Below, piece after piece: positions 13,340-26,750 of a stretch of DNA of 64,000 nucleotides (positions are counted from its first letter, which is position 1; each line of letters starts with the position of its first letter). The notes beneath the pieces are model-generated. The model was not told the origin of the DNA and made no database searches. It worked only from the letters and a program-made list of their open reading frames with translations. Origin of the DNA: Alitta virens (taxonomy: Eukaryota; Annelida; Polychaeta; Phyllodocida; Nereididae); NCBI GenBank assembly GCA_932294295.1, contig OW028576.1, forward strand, positions 28,093,227-28,157,226, read 5' to 3'. Made by a program: the position numbers and the translations under genes.

Positions 13340-13640
13340 CAATCTAAAATGGCACTATGCTGCAACACTTGTCTACAACACAAGAGCATCATTTACATCT
13401 ACAGCATGAGAGAGTCCAAATGTAGCAATGCTACAACACATATCTACTATCTACAATACAAGGCATCATGTACATCTACAAGCACAAGAGAGTCCAAATT
13501 TAGCAATACTACAACACATATCTACAACACAAAGCATCAAGTACATCTACAAGCACAACAGAGTCCACATGTAGCAATGACACAATGCTACAACACGAGA
13601 CTAAGGCATGACACATCTACAAGCATAGAAATTATGCAGA
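13340..13640. repeat. Minisatellite, units of roughly 75 bp
   Basis: Three imperfect units combining 'catctacaagcacaa', 'gagtccaaatgtagcaat' and 'ctacaacacatatctac' lie just inside the left inverted repeat of the transposon. Confidence 0.6.
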
Positions 13641-13735
13641 ATTCAAGGAATTATAAGCTAGAAGTCACTTTGTCACAATATTTTGCTGTGTGCTGCAAAT
13701 AATTGTCAGTAAGAGGACACACAATCACACATGCA

Positions 13736-14040
13736 TTAAGAGTCATTCAGTGTGGATTTTTTGAAACTGTCAAATTTCCTTCTATGAAGCTCAACAACCT
13801 GAAGTAATTGATTTCTCTGCTCCTGATTTGTTGTTATTACAGTCGCAAAATCAGCCATCATTTTGACGCCACGTTCGGCCACATCATTTACAACTTTGAC
13901 TGACTGTACAAATTGTTCAACTGCCTTGAAACTGTCATTTTCTACCCAATTTTCAACTGGCTGTCTCATCCAAGTTATGTTAACATCTAGAGCATCAAAT
14001 ATGAAGTGAGACTCTGGGCCAACCAGATCAGGGAGAGTTG
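13736..14040 (-). pseudogene. C-terminal fragment of a transposon-associated protein
   Basis: The minus-strand frame runs from about 14040 into the open frame 13969-13736. It contains VVNDVAERGVKMMADF and EQRNQLLQVVELHR, a pattern I associate with a family of uncharacterised transposon-borne proteins repeated in many invertebrate genomes (from memory, not searched). The upstream part of the same gene is the fragment at 14751-14083. The stretch joining them is missing or out of frame, so the gene is broken. Confidence 0.45.
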
Positions 14041-14082
14041 TTGAACTGTTCCTTAAGTGAATTGGTCATTTGGGGATGTATG

Positions 14083-14751
14083 CTAAACAGAGCAAATGGT
14101 ACAATCTCTTGTGTGAGGTACCATGTGTGATGCTTCATTTTGTTCAAAGATTTTGTCATGGCCAGACATGTGCGCTAGTCTCTCATTTCTCTGATCCATG
14201 TAGAAGCAAATATCCTCTTCTTTCTTCTCCTTGGTTAGCAATCTATTGCTTTTTATCTTGTCAATGGCATCGGGTGCTCCAATGTCAAGGAGCTTGTCTA
14301 GTTCCGTGCTGAAGGCATGTCGCTTACCATCTGGATCAGTTGAACTTGCTTTATTTCTTGCTAATTTTCTGTGCGATTCATGAATTTTCATCAAGTGCAG
14401 CATCGCATTCTTTCTAGTCATAGTCTTTATCCGTGCCATTTGCCAGAATGGAATGATGACATCAATGGTTTCATATGCAATAACATGATTATCTTCAGTA
14501 TGAGAGTCACGTTTCAAGTACAAGAAATATTGAAGAGCCTGCCTGTTGGTAGGGAGCTTTGATCCACTGATGGAAGCAGAGGGATGGCCAATCAAAAACA
14601 CTTCTGTGGATGACCTAATTGACCTTGTTGATGCTCTGGCTACTTTAGGCTTTTTTTCTGCTGGTTCTCCAGGGACAGTTGTTTTACCACTTCTAAGCAC
14701 TTTCTCCAATGCCATGGCAGTGCACAGCACAGCTCCACAAAGACTGATCAA
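14083..14751 (-). pseudogene. N-terminal fragment of the same transposon-associated protein
   Basis: This 222-codon frame has SGSKLPTNRQALQYFLYLKR, then FWQMARIKTMTRKNAMLHL, then a lysine-rich region and STELDKLLDIGAPDAIDKI. The order and spacing look like the N-terminal part of the family whose C-terminus is at 14040-13736. No DDE triad can be assigned. The first 13 residues come from sequence upstream of the likely start (methionine at residue 13). It lies wholly inside the 12.92-15.54 kb transposon and is probably its degraded cargo or transposase-associated gene. Confidence 0.5.
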
Positions 14752-15552
14752 ATCTGAGCTCTTCTTGTCTTGTGGTTTTCAGGCAAGGCACTTGCAACAC
14801 ACTGCTTTAAAGCAATTTGTACAGCATATATATCTCTCGAGGAAACATTTTAGCCCTTCAAGCAGCAGTTCACTGTGTCCATATTACATCATTACAACTT
14901 CTAACAAGCAGCAGCTCTCGTGCTTTCCAGAATCAAAAACATTAGTCAGAGAGGCCTTGAGTCAATCCTTGTGTATATTACTTGAAAGACCAATATGATG
15001 ATATCATCTATAGATTTATAGGCCCATACTTGTCACTATCTGTACCTTTCACATGCATGAGGCAAAAGTTCTCATTGTCACAAATCACAATGTTTGTCAT
15101 TTTCTGAAACCTTGAAATATGGGGTATGATCCTTTTTGATACCTAGGTGTCAAAACTGCACTTAATAGGTTCAAACCCAGTCATATTGCTTATTTTTTTA
15201 ACCTCCAAAGCACAAATTCTTAAGTTTTTTCAACAAAAAGAAACCTGTTTTGTAATACTTTGATACCAACAGAAAGGCAATTTTATTATCTTTCACATGG
15301 TGTAAGTTTTATTCTTGTATCTTAATTTTCTGAGAAGCTAGAGAAGAAGAAATGCTACCCCCTCCTATAATTTTGGGCGTTCTTGACGAAAATCGACAGT
15401 ATAACTTCAGGGCTCTTGAGGCAAAGGTTCCCATGGTCACAGATCAAAATGGTTGTGATTTCTGGCTTTCTCAGACCCAAAAGCATGGGAATCAGTGCAG
15501 CAGGCTATGAATTTTTGTGAAAAGCATATTCTGAACAGGTCTAGTATCTGGG

Positions 15553-18500
15553 TCATCTATGTGGCCTTATGGGTCATTCCACATTGGCCAGCTGGGCACT
15601 GTTTCAGAGCTACTTCTCTAATGTTTTTCGATTGGTTGGCAAGATTTATCTCATAATTATGTCTGCATTAGACAGCCAGTCATATCAGCTTGCTACATTA
15701 TCACTGAGATTGAGGCATTCAAATCTATATTTTTTCTTTATCATAGTCTCTGCAGATATATTTTCATTCATTCAGAAATATTCTAATGGCTTTCACAAGG
15801 TTGTTCTATAATATTAGGCATCTTCAAAAATGAAACTTAAGCATTGTTTTTTTTCTTAAGAACTTTATTTGAAGTGTAAAAGTATCTACAGTTTTGTGAT
15901 AATATAACATATTTTACTAACATGCAACTAACAAAATTAATTTCCAAAAATGGTATTGTAGCGCATAAGCTTTAGATAATAGATAACAGAAACTATATCC
16001 TAAAAATAAAGTTGATAATGACGTACTGACCAGATATATGTAAACTATATCATATTGTTAAGTACATGTAATATAGTAGATAACATATAAATCACTACAT
16101 GGAAAAGCATGCATATTCTAGATACTTTTAAAAGCCCCTGGCTAATCAAATGAAACATACAACATTTTAATCATATGTATAAATAGCAATTTAGTTATTT
16201 CCTTATCCATTGTTGGCACATCCACTGGACTTCCTTACATGCAAAATAATAAAATTCATACATATATCTGACTTAAACATGCTTTTATAATAATAAAATA
16301 CCAAATAAACAGAATTATACATACTTTTCAAATAATTTACAAAATATTTGAGGAAATACTCTCGAAAAATTGATGAAAATGTTATGTTTACATGGCATTT
16401 ATTATTACTTTAATTTCCTTAATCACTACGCATGTTGAAATTCTCTAATTCTACATTTCTGAAAACCGACCATAATCATGCATCGATTCATGCTTTTATC
16501 ACGTATCACAAATATATCAACAACAATTGTCATCACAAAAAATTTAAAAAATCTATCTTACAGCAATTGAATATTTCTGAAATCAATCACATTGCAGAAA
16601 GTGATGGCAAATTAAATGAAAATAGCTGTTGTTTCAGGTGTTGAAATAAAATCGTCTTTAGCTTTGAAGAAATAAATCTGTACATCTTATATATTACATA
16701 TATATATAAACTTAAAGTTACAATGCTTGCCCTCATCTCAAAAAAAAAAAAATTCCTACAAATATGGGTTAACTGCCAGAAATATATCATAAAAACATGA
16801 ATGTATATAATGAATGATTAACATATTGAAATATATAATTAAGTTTTTCTTAAGTACTAAATGATAAATATTGACAATGATTGGATTACAAAACCTTCAC
16901 TGCAAAAAAATAAATAAAAATGAACATTTTGCACCTTTGAGGCAAAGTCAAACCGCTGCTGACATACTAATCATATATTTTTGTCAAATTGTTTGAAATA
17001 TATTTAGGTGCAACAGGCGACAGCTGGTTATTTAATCATTGAACTACACAGAATATCAATTAATCCTAGATATGGCTGCATCACTACACTCAGATTCCCT
17101 GTAGAAGACTTCTAATTGATACAAAGAGTCATTGACCCGAGAAGAGATGACAAAGATATTAGACGACACATTTGATATTTTGTGAGTCATCTTGGGGAAC
17201 ATCTAGGTGAAGTAATTAAGGTTGTGATATTTATGAAATTATGCCACAATTGACCTGCCTAAAGGCTATCCAATATGTTTATAGGTAAGTAGTCAACATT
17301 TTGGGAATGTGAATAACCTTATGGGCTTAAACGTCATTAACTTCAACTACCCCATAACAACCCCCACCAACTAATTAGCTTTGATGTGACTGCAATTATC
17401 CAGGAAGTACACAAATTAAAACATAAAACTAAGATACATTAGACATGAAATTAATCAAGCAGTCAAACCACAAACCATTCAGATACTTTCAAATTCTACA
17501 TCAGTTTAACCTGGTGCTAATGTATTATAATTATTGACACTATTTATCCCATATCTAGGTGCACTTATTCTGGTTTTTTGTCTAACAGAAGTTTGAGGCA
17601 GTTTTGTTATTTAATGAAAGGGTGTGTGACATTCTTAGTAACCCAAACTTTATTATATTTTTAGTATGTACATTTTATTCATGACTAAGACCAGAAAATG
17701 TGTGTTTATATTTGTATTTAACCGACAGAAGCAATTGGAGGTGTGGCCAGGATGTAGCTTAATATACAGTTGCCCTTAGCAACTGTAAACACAAAAGACG
17801 ATCAACTGATTTCTGGTTAATCTCTGAGTCACATTTGCAGAGGTGCTGTGTCGCCAATACTTTACTTATGAAGGATTAATAGGCTTATCGAAAGTATGTG
17901 AAGAATGTTCTTTAAACATTTGAGGCCAAACGGCCAAGGATTAGTGGAGTTATGAACATTGATCCTACACAACATTGTCATGCTAAAAGATCATATTAAA
18001 TATATACCCGGAATACTCTCCCTCGACCCTTCAGAACAATTAGTTTGCATTATCATTGATGTTTGATAATATTATGTTTGATGTTCAAAAAAATAATAAT
18101 AGAAGAGCAGGTTGATGCCACAAGTGGAGTTGATCCCCTAGTCCAACAAAGGAGTAACTTTCTACCCCCCCCCCCCCCCATCGAAAGGAAATTGCTCCGT
18201 ATGTGATCATAATAGCTCCATTGAAATTTATGTGCCTATTGTCACTCTTTATCTCATTTCATCAATTCAAATTTATATCAATTCTGTAATGTCAAAATTA
18301 TAAAGTGGCCTCTCAGAAGCGAAATACAATTATCTCAGCTGGGTCTCCTTGCCTCTTTTTTCCCCCATGGGGCTTAAGAATGTCATTGCCATCGTCATTG
18401 TCAATCCCTCTGAGAGAAATAAAGTTTGTTATTAGTGGCTACTGTGAATACCTATGGGGTTTTTTTTGCTACTGATGCCAACACAGTTAGTTCATATGTG

Positions 18501-19185
18501 ACAGATAACTAAATATTGGTAACCCTTAAGTATCTCAATCATTTGTGGTGTAACTGTAATTATACAAAAATCACAAAAAATCTAAACAAAAAATATATAT
18601 TCATGCTCAAGATATAAACCCAATTACTGCAAAAAGGGAACAACCTGTACATTAATATGAAAATAAACATTTTGTCACATCACAATATATTCAGACACTT
18701 CCAAATATTTAAAAGAAGGGTAAATTGCAATTGAAATAAGATAGTTAAAGATGCCATCATAGTCTCTTATTTTATACAATTTACTAAACCAGTGCCTATT
18801 TTAAACTGTGACTTTCCAACTAGCACCATCACATATAACAATTTTTGGAATTTTCCAGCGTGTCTGACTTACATTTTGGCATGACATCGATTATCTATAC
18901 AACAATAATTTTAAAAGATAACCATGCACAATATTTTATGATAAATACAACATGTGTCCTACTTGGAGATATCAATGAAATTGACCACAGCAATTTCCTC
19001 AATCTCTGTTGTCTTAGGTGTATAGTCCCAGCAGTCCAAATGTCCATTTTATGAGACATCTATTTGTTTTATCTCCTCAAAAAGTAGGTTTCTTATACTT
19101 TACCTATATTTTCTTTCAATAGCCATTAATACTTTTGACAGAAGTCACTTGCCTTTGTGACCTCTACTGTTTTCCCTGATGAACA
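15553..19185. other. Gene-poor stretch
   Basis: About 3.6 kb of AT-rich DNA without an exon, domain or repeat I can support. A poly-C run sits at about 18,165-18,178. Open frames here are short and without recognisable composition. Confidence 0.5.
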
Positions 19186-22100
19186 TCAACCAACCAAGAT
19201 GAGATAATCGTTCTCATCTTTGTCGTCATCTTTTGTTTTGCCATTTTCTTCAGTTTCCTTTGCATTTTCCACACCAGTTTGAACACCATCAGGACTGTGT
19301 TTAGAGTCATCACATTCTGTAGTCTCACTTGTGGCTTTATCTTCAATAGATTCTTCATCCTCAGCCATTGTCTGCTTCACTCCAGATTCCATGTCTGGTT
19401 CAAAAGATATATCAAATATATTGTGACAGTTATTCAGGCTACCTCTATGGTTATTATTAAGTTCATACACTATGTTAATTATTATGTTCACACACTCTTT
19501 AAATCATACCATAAACATGCTGATGTGGTTGTATTGCCATTCATGGATTTCTCTGAACAGTAATTGAAGGAGGGATGCCTCAATCCCCCATTATAACATT
19601 ATCTTAGAGGTATCCTACTATATTATTGTAAACCCATAGAAAATATATAGCAGAAAAGAACAGAAAAAATCTGAGCTTGAGCTTGGAAATCTTACTTTGC
19701 TTACCTTTAGTGGTGGGGTCCGTTTTGGTAACCTTAGGCTGTTCAGTCTTGATATCCTCAAGTAGGGGACCGTTTTCATCAAGGGTTTCATTCAGATCAA
19801 TTTTTTTATTGTTCTTGTCAGCAGTTCTATAAAAGTAATATCAATAATAAATTAGCTAGGTATACACACAAGAAAAGAAGATATGAACTGTCAGCTATTA
19901 GGTTTTTATATTTAAGTTTTTTGTTGTGTTTTTATTTGTTTTTTGTTGTTGTTGTACGATCTTTGTCCTATCTCGGGACATACCTTGATTTGCCATCCAG
20001 CAGTGTGTATAAAGTCCCAGATGAGCTCTTGGAGCTGTTGTCATCATCATTAAGATTTTCCTTGCTTAGACCCATGTATTCATTTTTTGTGCTTTCCTCA
20101 CTTGTATCTGAATCCCCATCCTGGCTTTTGTTACTTTGGTTGTCAGTCTCATTGGGGTCAATTTTGTCCTCAATAACTTCATCTGGAGCGTCTTCATCAA
20201 GCTGTGCCAGAATGTCCTCATCAGGTGGTGCACTTACGTGAACAGAAAAATACAAGCAATAAAATGGCTGTTTTCATCATGATTATGTTGACAAAGAAGG
20301 TCCTATAAGTAACATACTAGTTTATGTACACCAATCAATATAGTTTAAGAATTTGTTTTTTGGCTGAGATTAAATCTAGTGGCATCTTAATCTGAGAATA
20401 ATTTAAAGTATCAGATATAGAGTTTGCAGCATTAGATGAAGTAAATTAAATTTTACTAACCTTGGGGGGAGATACACTTCATCTTTGTCTGAATCTGAAG
20501 ATGACTGATCCCACCAGGCGTCAACAACATTCGTTTCATGGCACACTGGAGCACGCAGCAAAGATGGTGTTAGTCTTTTGCTTTGGTCACCTAGAATTGC
20601 CCTGTAAAAATTATGCAATATATCCGAAATTATAAGTTTGACAATGCAGCAATATAATTAAATTAGGTACAGACAAAGTTATGCACTATAAGTATATACT
20701 ATAAACTTTGGAGGCTTGCTGTGAGAATTTGTTTATGATTTTTTGCATGTAGCATTGATATAAATATCATAAGATGATATATAAAAGTTTGGTATGAGAT
20801 CAACAATAAAAACTATAATACCTGGATGGCAGCAGTAATTCTCCTCCTTTTGCATTTAATCCAATAGATTTCTCCCTTCTCTGGCTGACTTGACGTATTT
20901 CCCATTTGCGGGGAATGTAAAGGATGTCAAGGTCTTCGCTTAATATTTTAAAGAAAATGTCATGTAAATATCATGGGTATTAGTTAGAATCAATAGGTAG
21001 TGAATATGCTTGAAACAAGTAATATTAGTATTATTGTTACCTGGGTGGCAAGGGCAATTCTCGCTTTAGCATAGTTGATCCAGCACTTCGCACCAACGCC
21101 TGGCACACTGGAGATGCTTCAACACCGAAGCTGTCAGTGTTTGAGAGTTCTCTGGAAGCACTAAAAAGTGACATTTCTAGATATTTTGTTTTGAGAGAAA
21201 ACTCATTCCAGCCACCATATTGTATCACTCTATTTCAATTTTGTAAAGATGTTTAGGTTCTGATTAGAAAAATTCTCACAATGAAAGTCACATTAATTTG
21301 TACCTGGGTGTTTGGGGAAGCTCACGTTTCTTCATAGTTGACTCCGCACTTGGAGGCAAACCTTGACACTCAGGGAATGCTTCAACTTGAAAATATGGGA
21401 TGCTTTGTATGCTTTGAAAGATTGGTGATCCCCTGGAAAAAGTTAAAGACTCTTATTACTGTTATAGCTTCACAAAGTAGAAAAATTTGTGGAATAATAT
21501 CATGTATTTGCTAACATAGAAATGTTACAGTCAAAACGTTGTTTTTGTTATTATGTTTCACTTACCTTTGACTTTTGTCTCTCAGATCCATGCTCTTGAC
21601 ATCAATGTAGTTGTAGTCTTTTTCTTGCATTGCAGATTGCTTCCTTAGACATTTGACTTTGTGTTTCCTGACAATAATTAGTTAACATTACTCATTGCTG
21701 GCATGTCACACAAATGGAAAATATAACCAAATAGCACTTGCCACCAGATGTTCTACCTTCTTACATTTCTGACCCCATCAATATAAATTATATATGTCAA
21801 TTTCACCTGCACAAGAAGACTGCAGCTATGATGAATGCAAGGACAGCAACTAACAACAGTCCTCCAAGTACTGGTGCAACCAAACTGGTGCCTGAAACTG
21901 TATATAACATGTTTATGCCATGAACACCAAATATTTTCTGAGCATCATTAAAACTATCACCAAATAGAGAGAGAACATTTTGAAAGCGAAAATATACCAC
22001 CACACTATATCATGTTCCGATAACACCTAATCTTACTCTATGCAGAAATATATGGAACTTCAAATTACCTTCAGTTGTATAAGCATCAGTTGATGTAGGC

Positions 22101-24307
22101 TCAAATTCTGAAGAATAATGACACAAAAAATATGGAAATATATTGCAGCCAAATTAAGAATCTAAGCATGAGTTATTTTCAAGAAATTTGTTTTCAGCGA
22201 ATGCAGGAACAGCATGAGTCTGATAAATGTTGGCTATGTGTTGATATCCTGCATACCAGTTATTAACAATTATTTGTTAAACAAATGTGTAACCTACCTG
22301 GTTGTGATGCTCTGTAAATTATGGTGGGCACTGTTAAAAGGGAGAAAGTGCAAGCTTAAAATATATGTCAACAACAAGCAATTTTTTTGATTTTGTAGAA
22401 CCATCAACTGACACACAGTAGCAGAGGCAAACAAATAAGAAAATCAAATAAACAGGAAACTTAGTTTGTACCTGGTTTGGATGTGCAACGGAGCTTATTA
22501 TTCTCATCTTCTTGACTGTCAACTATGTGATTAATGAATACAGTAAAATTAATTACAAAATTGCTGAGAAGAGGAAGTAATATTAAAGAATATATCCATT
22601 TCTTAAAAGTTTTCTGATGACTAATGCATATGTTGCCAACCACCAAGACATGCTTAAGAACTGCTCCATGGAAAGGCTATCATTTCATAATGAAAGTAAT
22701 AATATTTACCTAATAGTTCAATCCAGTACCTCACTTTTGAGATACAGCTTGCTGGACTTGTAAATGTAAGGTTAAATCTCCAAAGACCGTCTCCATGGAA
22801 GGACATGTCTGGGGTGTAAATTTGTCTTGAGTTATAACACAATGGTGGCCTGGGGGACTTTTCCACACTGAGACAGAATTGTGTACAGCTCTAGTAAGGT
22901 GTAAATTCATAAATCCTGATCTTCATTGTAATATTTTTACCAGCTCCTTGTCCATTTGCTTGAAGTGAACAGTCGACATTCTGAGAATCTGAATATTCTC
23001 CTTCCTTAAATTGCTCATTCATTAGAGTTATTGTTGATGATTTGAAGGTAAGCGGGAGAGTGGATGATTTTGCTATCTCCAACATTTGTATGTCTGAAAT
23101 ATTGTACAAACTTCTGTCACTCAAGTTTAATATAGTATTTTGCTGTCAGCAGCAAAGTAAATCCTAGACATCAGGAAAGTGGTTATATGAACCAATTGCC
23201 TAGAAAATGTGAGATGTGCAACATAAGGTTATCTTAAACTATACAAAAATCATTTAGATTTAAAGTTCTCTTCCTATCAAGTCAACACAATGAAACCTTT
23301 AGGATATCTACAATGCATAGTATACTATACAACCTATCAAGCTTATCATACTCACCCAACCTACACCAGTATTCCACATGCACACATTCTTTGTGTATAT
23401 TGGTGACCTCACATTGTTGATGAGCATTACACTTCTGCAATATGTCAGAGGAGAGATTTGTTGTAATGTTGACATCAACAATTACTATTTGATATGAAGA
23501 GCACTGAATGTGGACTGTTTCGTTACATGTTGATACACTATTGCTGTTCACCACATCCCCTGAAATAAAGAAAAAATATACATCATGAAAGGTATGGTGT
23601 GGGAGAACTATTACATTTAAAAAGATATATGTTAGGTTTTAACAGGATTCACTACATGTAGGGAAAGTTATATGCAGCAATAGTAGCAGTATTTATAGCT
23701 CGGTTATTGAAATATATGTGTACATTTTGCAGTTTTTTTTTCTAAATTATAATTTATGATGTTTTTATGAAAGTCTTGAAAACATTTCATCTGCATTGAC
23801 AGAATGACTGCATTCAGTTTTTCCCATGCAGCATGTGTAGTAGAACCTGGCAAAAATTGATATATCAGACTATCAGTATTTTATTTTTATTTTTCAGTTC
23901 CTATGGTAAAATTTGGGGGTTCTGTCAATCATTTTGATATATGTAGGTTTTCAATATGGTTATGTTTGTTGTAAATAGGAAGCTTTATGTGCTATATATA
24001 GGATAAAAACCCTTTCTGAAGAGCTTCCTTGCTCTAATTAGACTCGTACCTATGCATGCTCATTATAAGTCGGCTGACTTGAATAGAACCTATTTAACAA
24101 AATGTCACACGATTTTCTTGGCGAAGCAGTAAAGTTTTAAAATTGGAATTACAAAATAAATATTGGAATTTAGTTATTTAAAATATTTGATGAAATAAAT
24201 TAATAACAGCAAGCACTGAAATAAAAACAAAGCATTACTAAAATATGTCATAACCACTTACCAATCAATAAGAGCAAAAATAAGGTGTCCCAAGATATGA
24301 CCCTCAT
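19186..24307 (-). pseudogene. R3: lectin-stalk receptor with long modular tail, premature stop in ectodomain
   Basis: Exons: signal peptide 24307-24262; SUEL-like Cys domain 23559-23356; second Cys domain about 23130-22710; stalk 22522-22472, 22330-22298, 22107-22069; transmembrane 21891-21807 (LVAPVLGGLLLVAVLAFIIA); tail 21667-21566, 21432-21304, 21160-21041, 20938-20822, 20601-20461, 20232-19984, 19826-19705 and 19394-19186. Tail exons keep phase 2 up to 19984. The tail has DYNYIDV, repeated exon ends (LPLPPR, LLLPSR, VYLPPR), the EYMGLS/LYTLL pair and a final YLIL just before the stop. In the second Cys domain a conserved Trp codon has become TAG (22893-22891), and no acceptor gives an open junction. 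The tail is intact, so the decay is confined to the ectodomain. Confidence 0.65.
19977..21667 (-). other. R3 cytoplasmic exon array ending in P-x-R
   Basis: Six consecutive phase 2-2 exons (21667-21566 to 20232-19984) are each a multiple of three. Three of them end in a Leu/Pro-rich string followed by Arg at the splice junction. This looks like growth of a signalling tail by exon duplication. The R1 exons 1835-1746 and 1596-1474, and the R5 exon 51449-51363, belong to the same series. Confidence 0.6.
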
Positions 24308-24540
24308 CCTGGGTCCTTGGTGTGGGTGCAACTGTTCATCATGCAGGAAGCAGGCACAGAAATATAGTATAAACCAGTATAAATGCATTTCTAATTTTTT
24401 TTTGAGGAAACTATCATTAACGAAGCATGTAAAACAAGGTTCATGATCCCTGATAATCATGTTGCTTTATCTTTATTTGGCATAGACCATAACACATGAT
24501 GCTGGCTGAAATGCAGAGTAGTTTTCGCATATTAAATACC

Positions 24541-25015
24541 ACTTTATTTACAGCACTTGAAAGCTATGGGCCTCCTCATGCCAAAGTCGTAACACTGTGG
24601 GTCAAGACCTCAAACCCAGTGACCAACACATATTAATCCAAGAGCCAGGGCCAACACAGATCCGTACCACAATAGCTAGCACTCCAGTTATGCCTGTCTA
24701 GGTCTCCCCTGTTATTAATAATACAACTTCTCTCTTATTGTGCAGCAGCTCAAATTAACAAAAACTGTGGATCATGATAAACTGTCTAGCACTGAATGAC
24801 CTGTTAAATTGATATGTCATTAAAATAATATCACATCCACTCTCTCACACACAAACACACACACAGACACTATTACTGTTCAGGGATTATTAAAAAATGT
24901 TTTCAAATAGAATATCATTTCAAAGCCCTGAAGTTTCTGGGCCTCCTCGTTGCAAGGGTAGTAACACAGTGGGTGCAGCCATCAAACCCTGGGGGGGGGG
25001 GGGGGGCTCTACATG
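24541..25015. repeat. Pair of related dispersed repeats with poly-G run
   Basis: Two related segments, about 24,545-24,640 and 24,920-25,000, share 'gggcctcctc' followed by 'gtaacac-gtgggt', and may be SINE-like. A run of about 18 G follows the second (about 24,990-25,007). Confidence 0.4.
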
Positions 25016-25551
25016 ACATATACTGGCTTTGCTCATCTCCTCATCCCATATTAGGTAGTTTTTAAATAAACAACCTACCAGTTAACACGTCATTAAACAC
25101 AATATAATTACTCATTTAGATCTACCATATCGGCTTCTTTCGCACACACAAAATAAATAGTTTAAATCTACGGTATTGGCTTTTTCAAACCAAAGAGCCA
25201 GTGAATATAATGTTTTTATGTCTTATCCTCAGACAGTCTCCAAAATGTCTCATCAGTATAGTTCATCACAGAGGTACATGATAGTCCACTCATCCCATAA
25301 CAAGATAGTAATAATGTCTGTTCATCTAAAAACTTACAGGGCTGCACATTCCATCTGTCTATCTATCAATGCACAGTATAATATAATCATTTGGTTGGAA
25401 TTATTCATTAATTTGTTGCTGTCTTAGCATACTGGTTACACTTTTTTTCATGTAAATAAGGAATACAAATAAGAAATTATGAAAAGACATAAACATTTAA
25501 AAAACTGTTTGAATAGTTATGTTTTTTCAGTTGTTGACACCAAAATTATAT

Positions 25552-25927
25552 TATTTTTTATTGGTACCTTTCGATCAAAGAAGTCCGATGCAATGAGCCT
25601 GAAATGAAAACATCGCATGGCGCCATGTTGAGACACATCATTAGTAGTATTCGCTTTACCGTGTATAGTAGGTCACACTGCAGATGGCAGCACTGTGCAG
25701 TTCTGGGAGGTACGGTGTGAGGTGCTGCCACCACGCACCCCTTATACACTGTGAGGTGCTGCCACCTTGTTGCATATTTGATAGATGTTTTACCGCTAGG
25801 CATTGTTAATTATTCTAACTATGTATGACGGACCAATAGGGGGGCTCAACTCAAAAGCTTATAGGTCTAAACATGTTTTTGGCAGGGCAATATTCATTCC
25901 GTTACCAGCATCTCTACAGACAACATC
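25552..25927. other. Left flank of the virus-like element
   Basis: No gene. A 17-bp string TGTGAGGTGCTGCCACC is repeated at 25716-25732 and 25750-25766 in a locally GC-richer patch. The left terminus of the virus-like element should lie here or slightly upstream, but I could not match it to an inverted copy on the right side. Confidence 0.35.
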
Positions 25928-26509
25928 ATGGCTACATTTTTCCAATGGATACTTGTTGGCTATAAGGAATGTACAAATGGTGAAGTTCACCATTTCATCA
26001 TGCATGAAAGCCCTGACAAATTTACTTTGCTGGATGAGTGTAAAACCAGTTTTGCAGAATATGTGAGCCACAGTGAACATGTTAATGGAACAGAATACAG
26101 TGTGAGATTCCTTTGTCGTGAACCAATCGTCAAAGATGTGATGACTTTTGCTTTTAACGGTATAGCAAGCACACAGTCAGATGATCTTTTTTCATCTTCT
26201 GATGAAGACACTGTTGATTGTCCTACAAGCCTGTGGAGGAGGAGGGGACCTGAGGAATTTCATGACTATTATAAGGATGGTGGTGATGATGACTCCAATG
26301 ATGGTCAACAGAGTAAAACTAAACCTATGGTATCTTGGGAAGCGTACAAGAAGGCAAAATGTTCTGTCGATGGGCACTATATCTTACACAGAAGACATGA
26401 TTACGTGTCTAACGATGTTGAAGATTGCATATATGATTTTTCTGATTATTTCTTTCACACTGTCCATGATTATCATCCTCAATGGCTTGTGCATATGCAC
26501 GGTTTATAA
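25928..26509 (+). CDS. Unknown acidic protein at the left of the virus-like element
   Basis: A 193-residue open frame starts with MATFFQWILVGYKECTNGEV. The middle is strongly acidic (DDLFSSSDEDTVD and DGGDDDSND). The end is rich in His and aromatic residues (YFFHTVHDYHPQWLVHMHG). I recognise no domain. Its position and strand fit the element, whose next gene is the CARD-like protein. Acidic patches are common in viral regulatory proteins, but that is only an analogy. Confidence 0.5.
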   Translation: MATFFQWILVGYKECTNGEVHHFIMHESPDKFTLLDECKTSFAEYVSHSEHVNGTEYSVRFLCREPIVKDVMTFAFNGIASTQSDDLFSSSDEDTVDCPTSLWRRRGPEEFHDYYKDGGDDDSNDGQQSKTKPMVSWEAYKKAKCSVDGHYILHRRHDYVSNDVEDCIYDFSDYFFHTVHDYHPQWLVHMHGL

Positions 26510-26750
26510 TCGCTGAATTATTATGACTCACTGGATTTCACTTCTCAAAACCATGTGGCTTATGTAGGATTACCGTTATTGAATGAATTTTAAAATATAT
26601 TCAAGCTGTCCAATGAACTCATAACTGATTACAGTTAACCAATCCTGTTGCTGTATATAGATGGCGCAATTTCAGGAGAAACATGAGGTGGTTACGAGTT
26701 AACCTTCATTTACACTACAGAAACGTTGCAGGCACCAGCTCTTTCCAGGC

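Larger units (their letters stand above)
12914..15552. mobile_element. DNA transposon with long terminal inverted repeats and 9-bp target duplication
   Basis: The element spans 12923-15543 (2,621 bp). Its ends are inverted copies: about 380 bp at 12923-13310 matches the reverse complement of about 15170-15543, beginning TAGACCTGTTCAGAATATGC on both sides. It is flanked by identical 9-bp direct repeats GTATCTGGG (12914-12922 and 15544-15552), which are the target duplication. A 9-bp duplication with long inverted repeats fits Mutator-like elements, but other superfamilies are possible. The interior holds two minus-strand coding fragments of one broken gene and a minisatellite, so this copy is probably defective. 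Confidence 0.85.

Noticed and set aside
13316..13702. 128-residue Thr/Ser/His-rich protein
   Set aside because: It is the translation of a minisatellite inside the 12.9-kb transposon.
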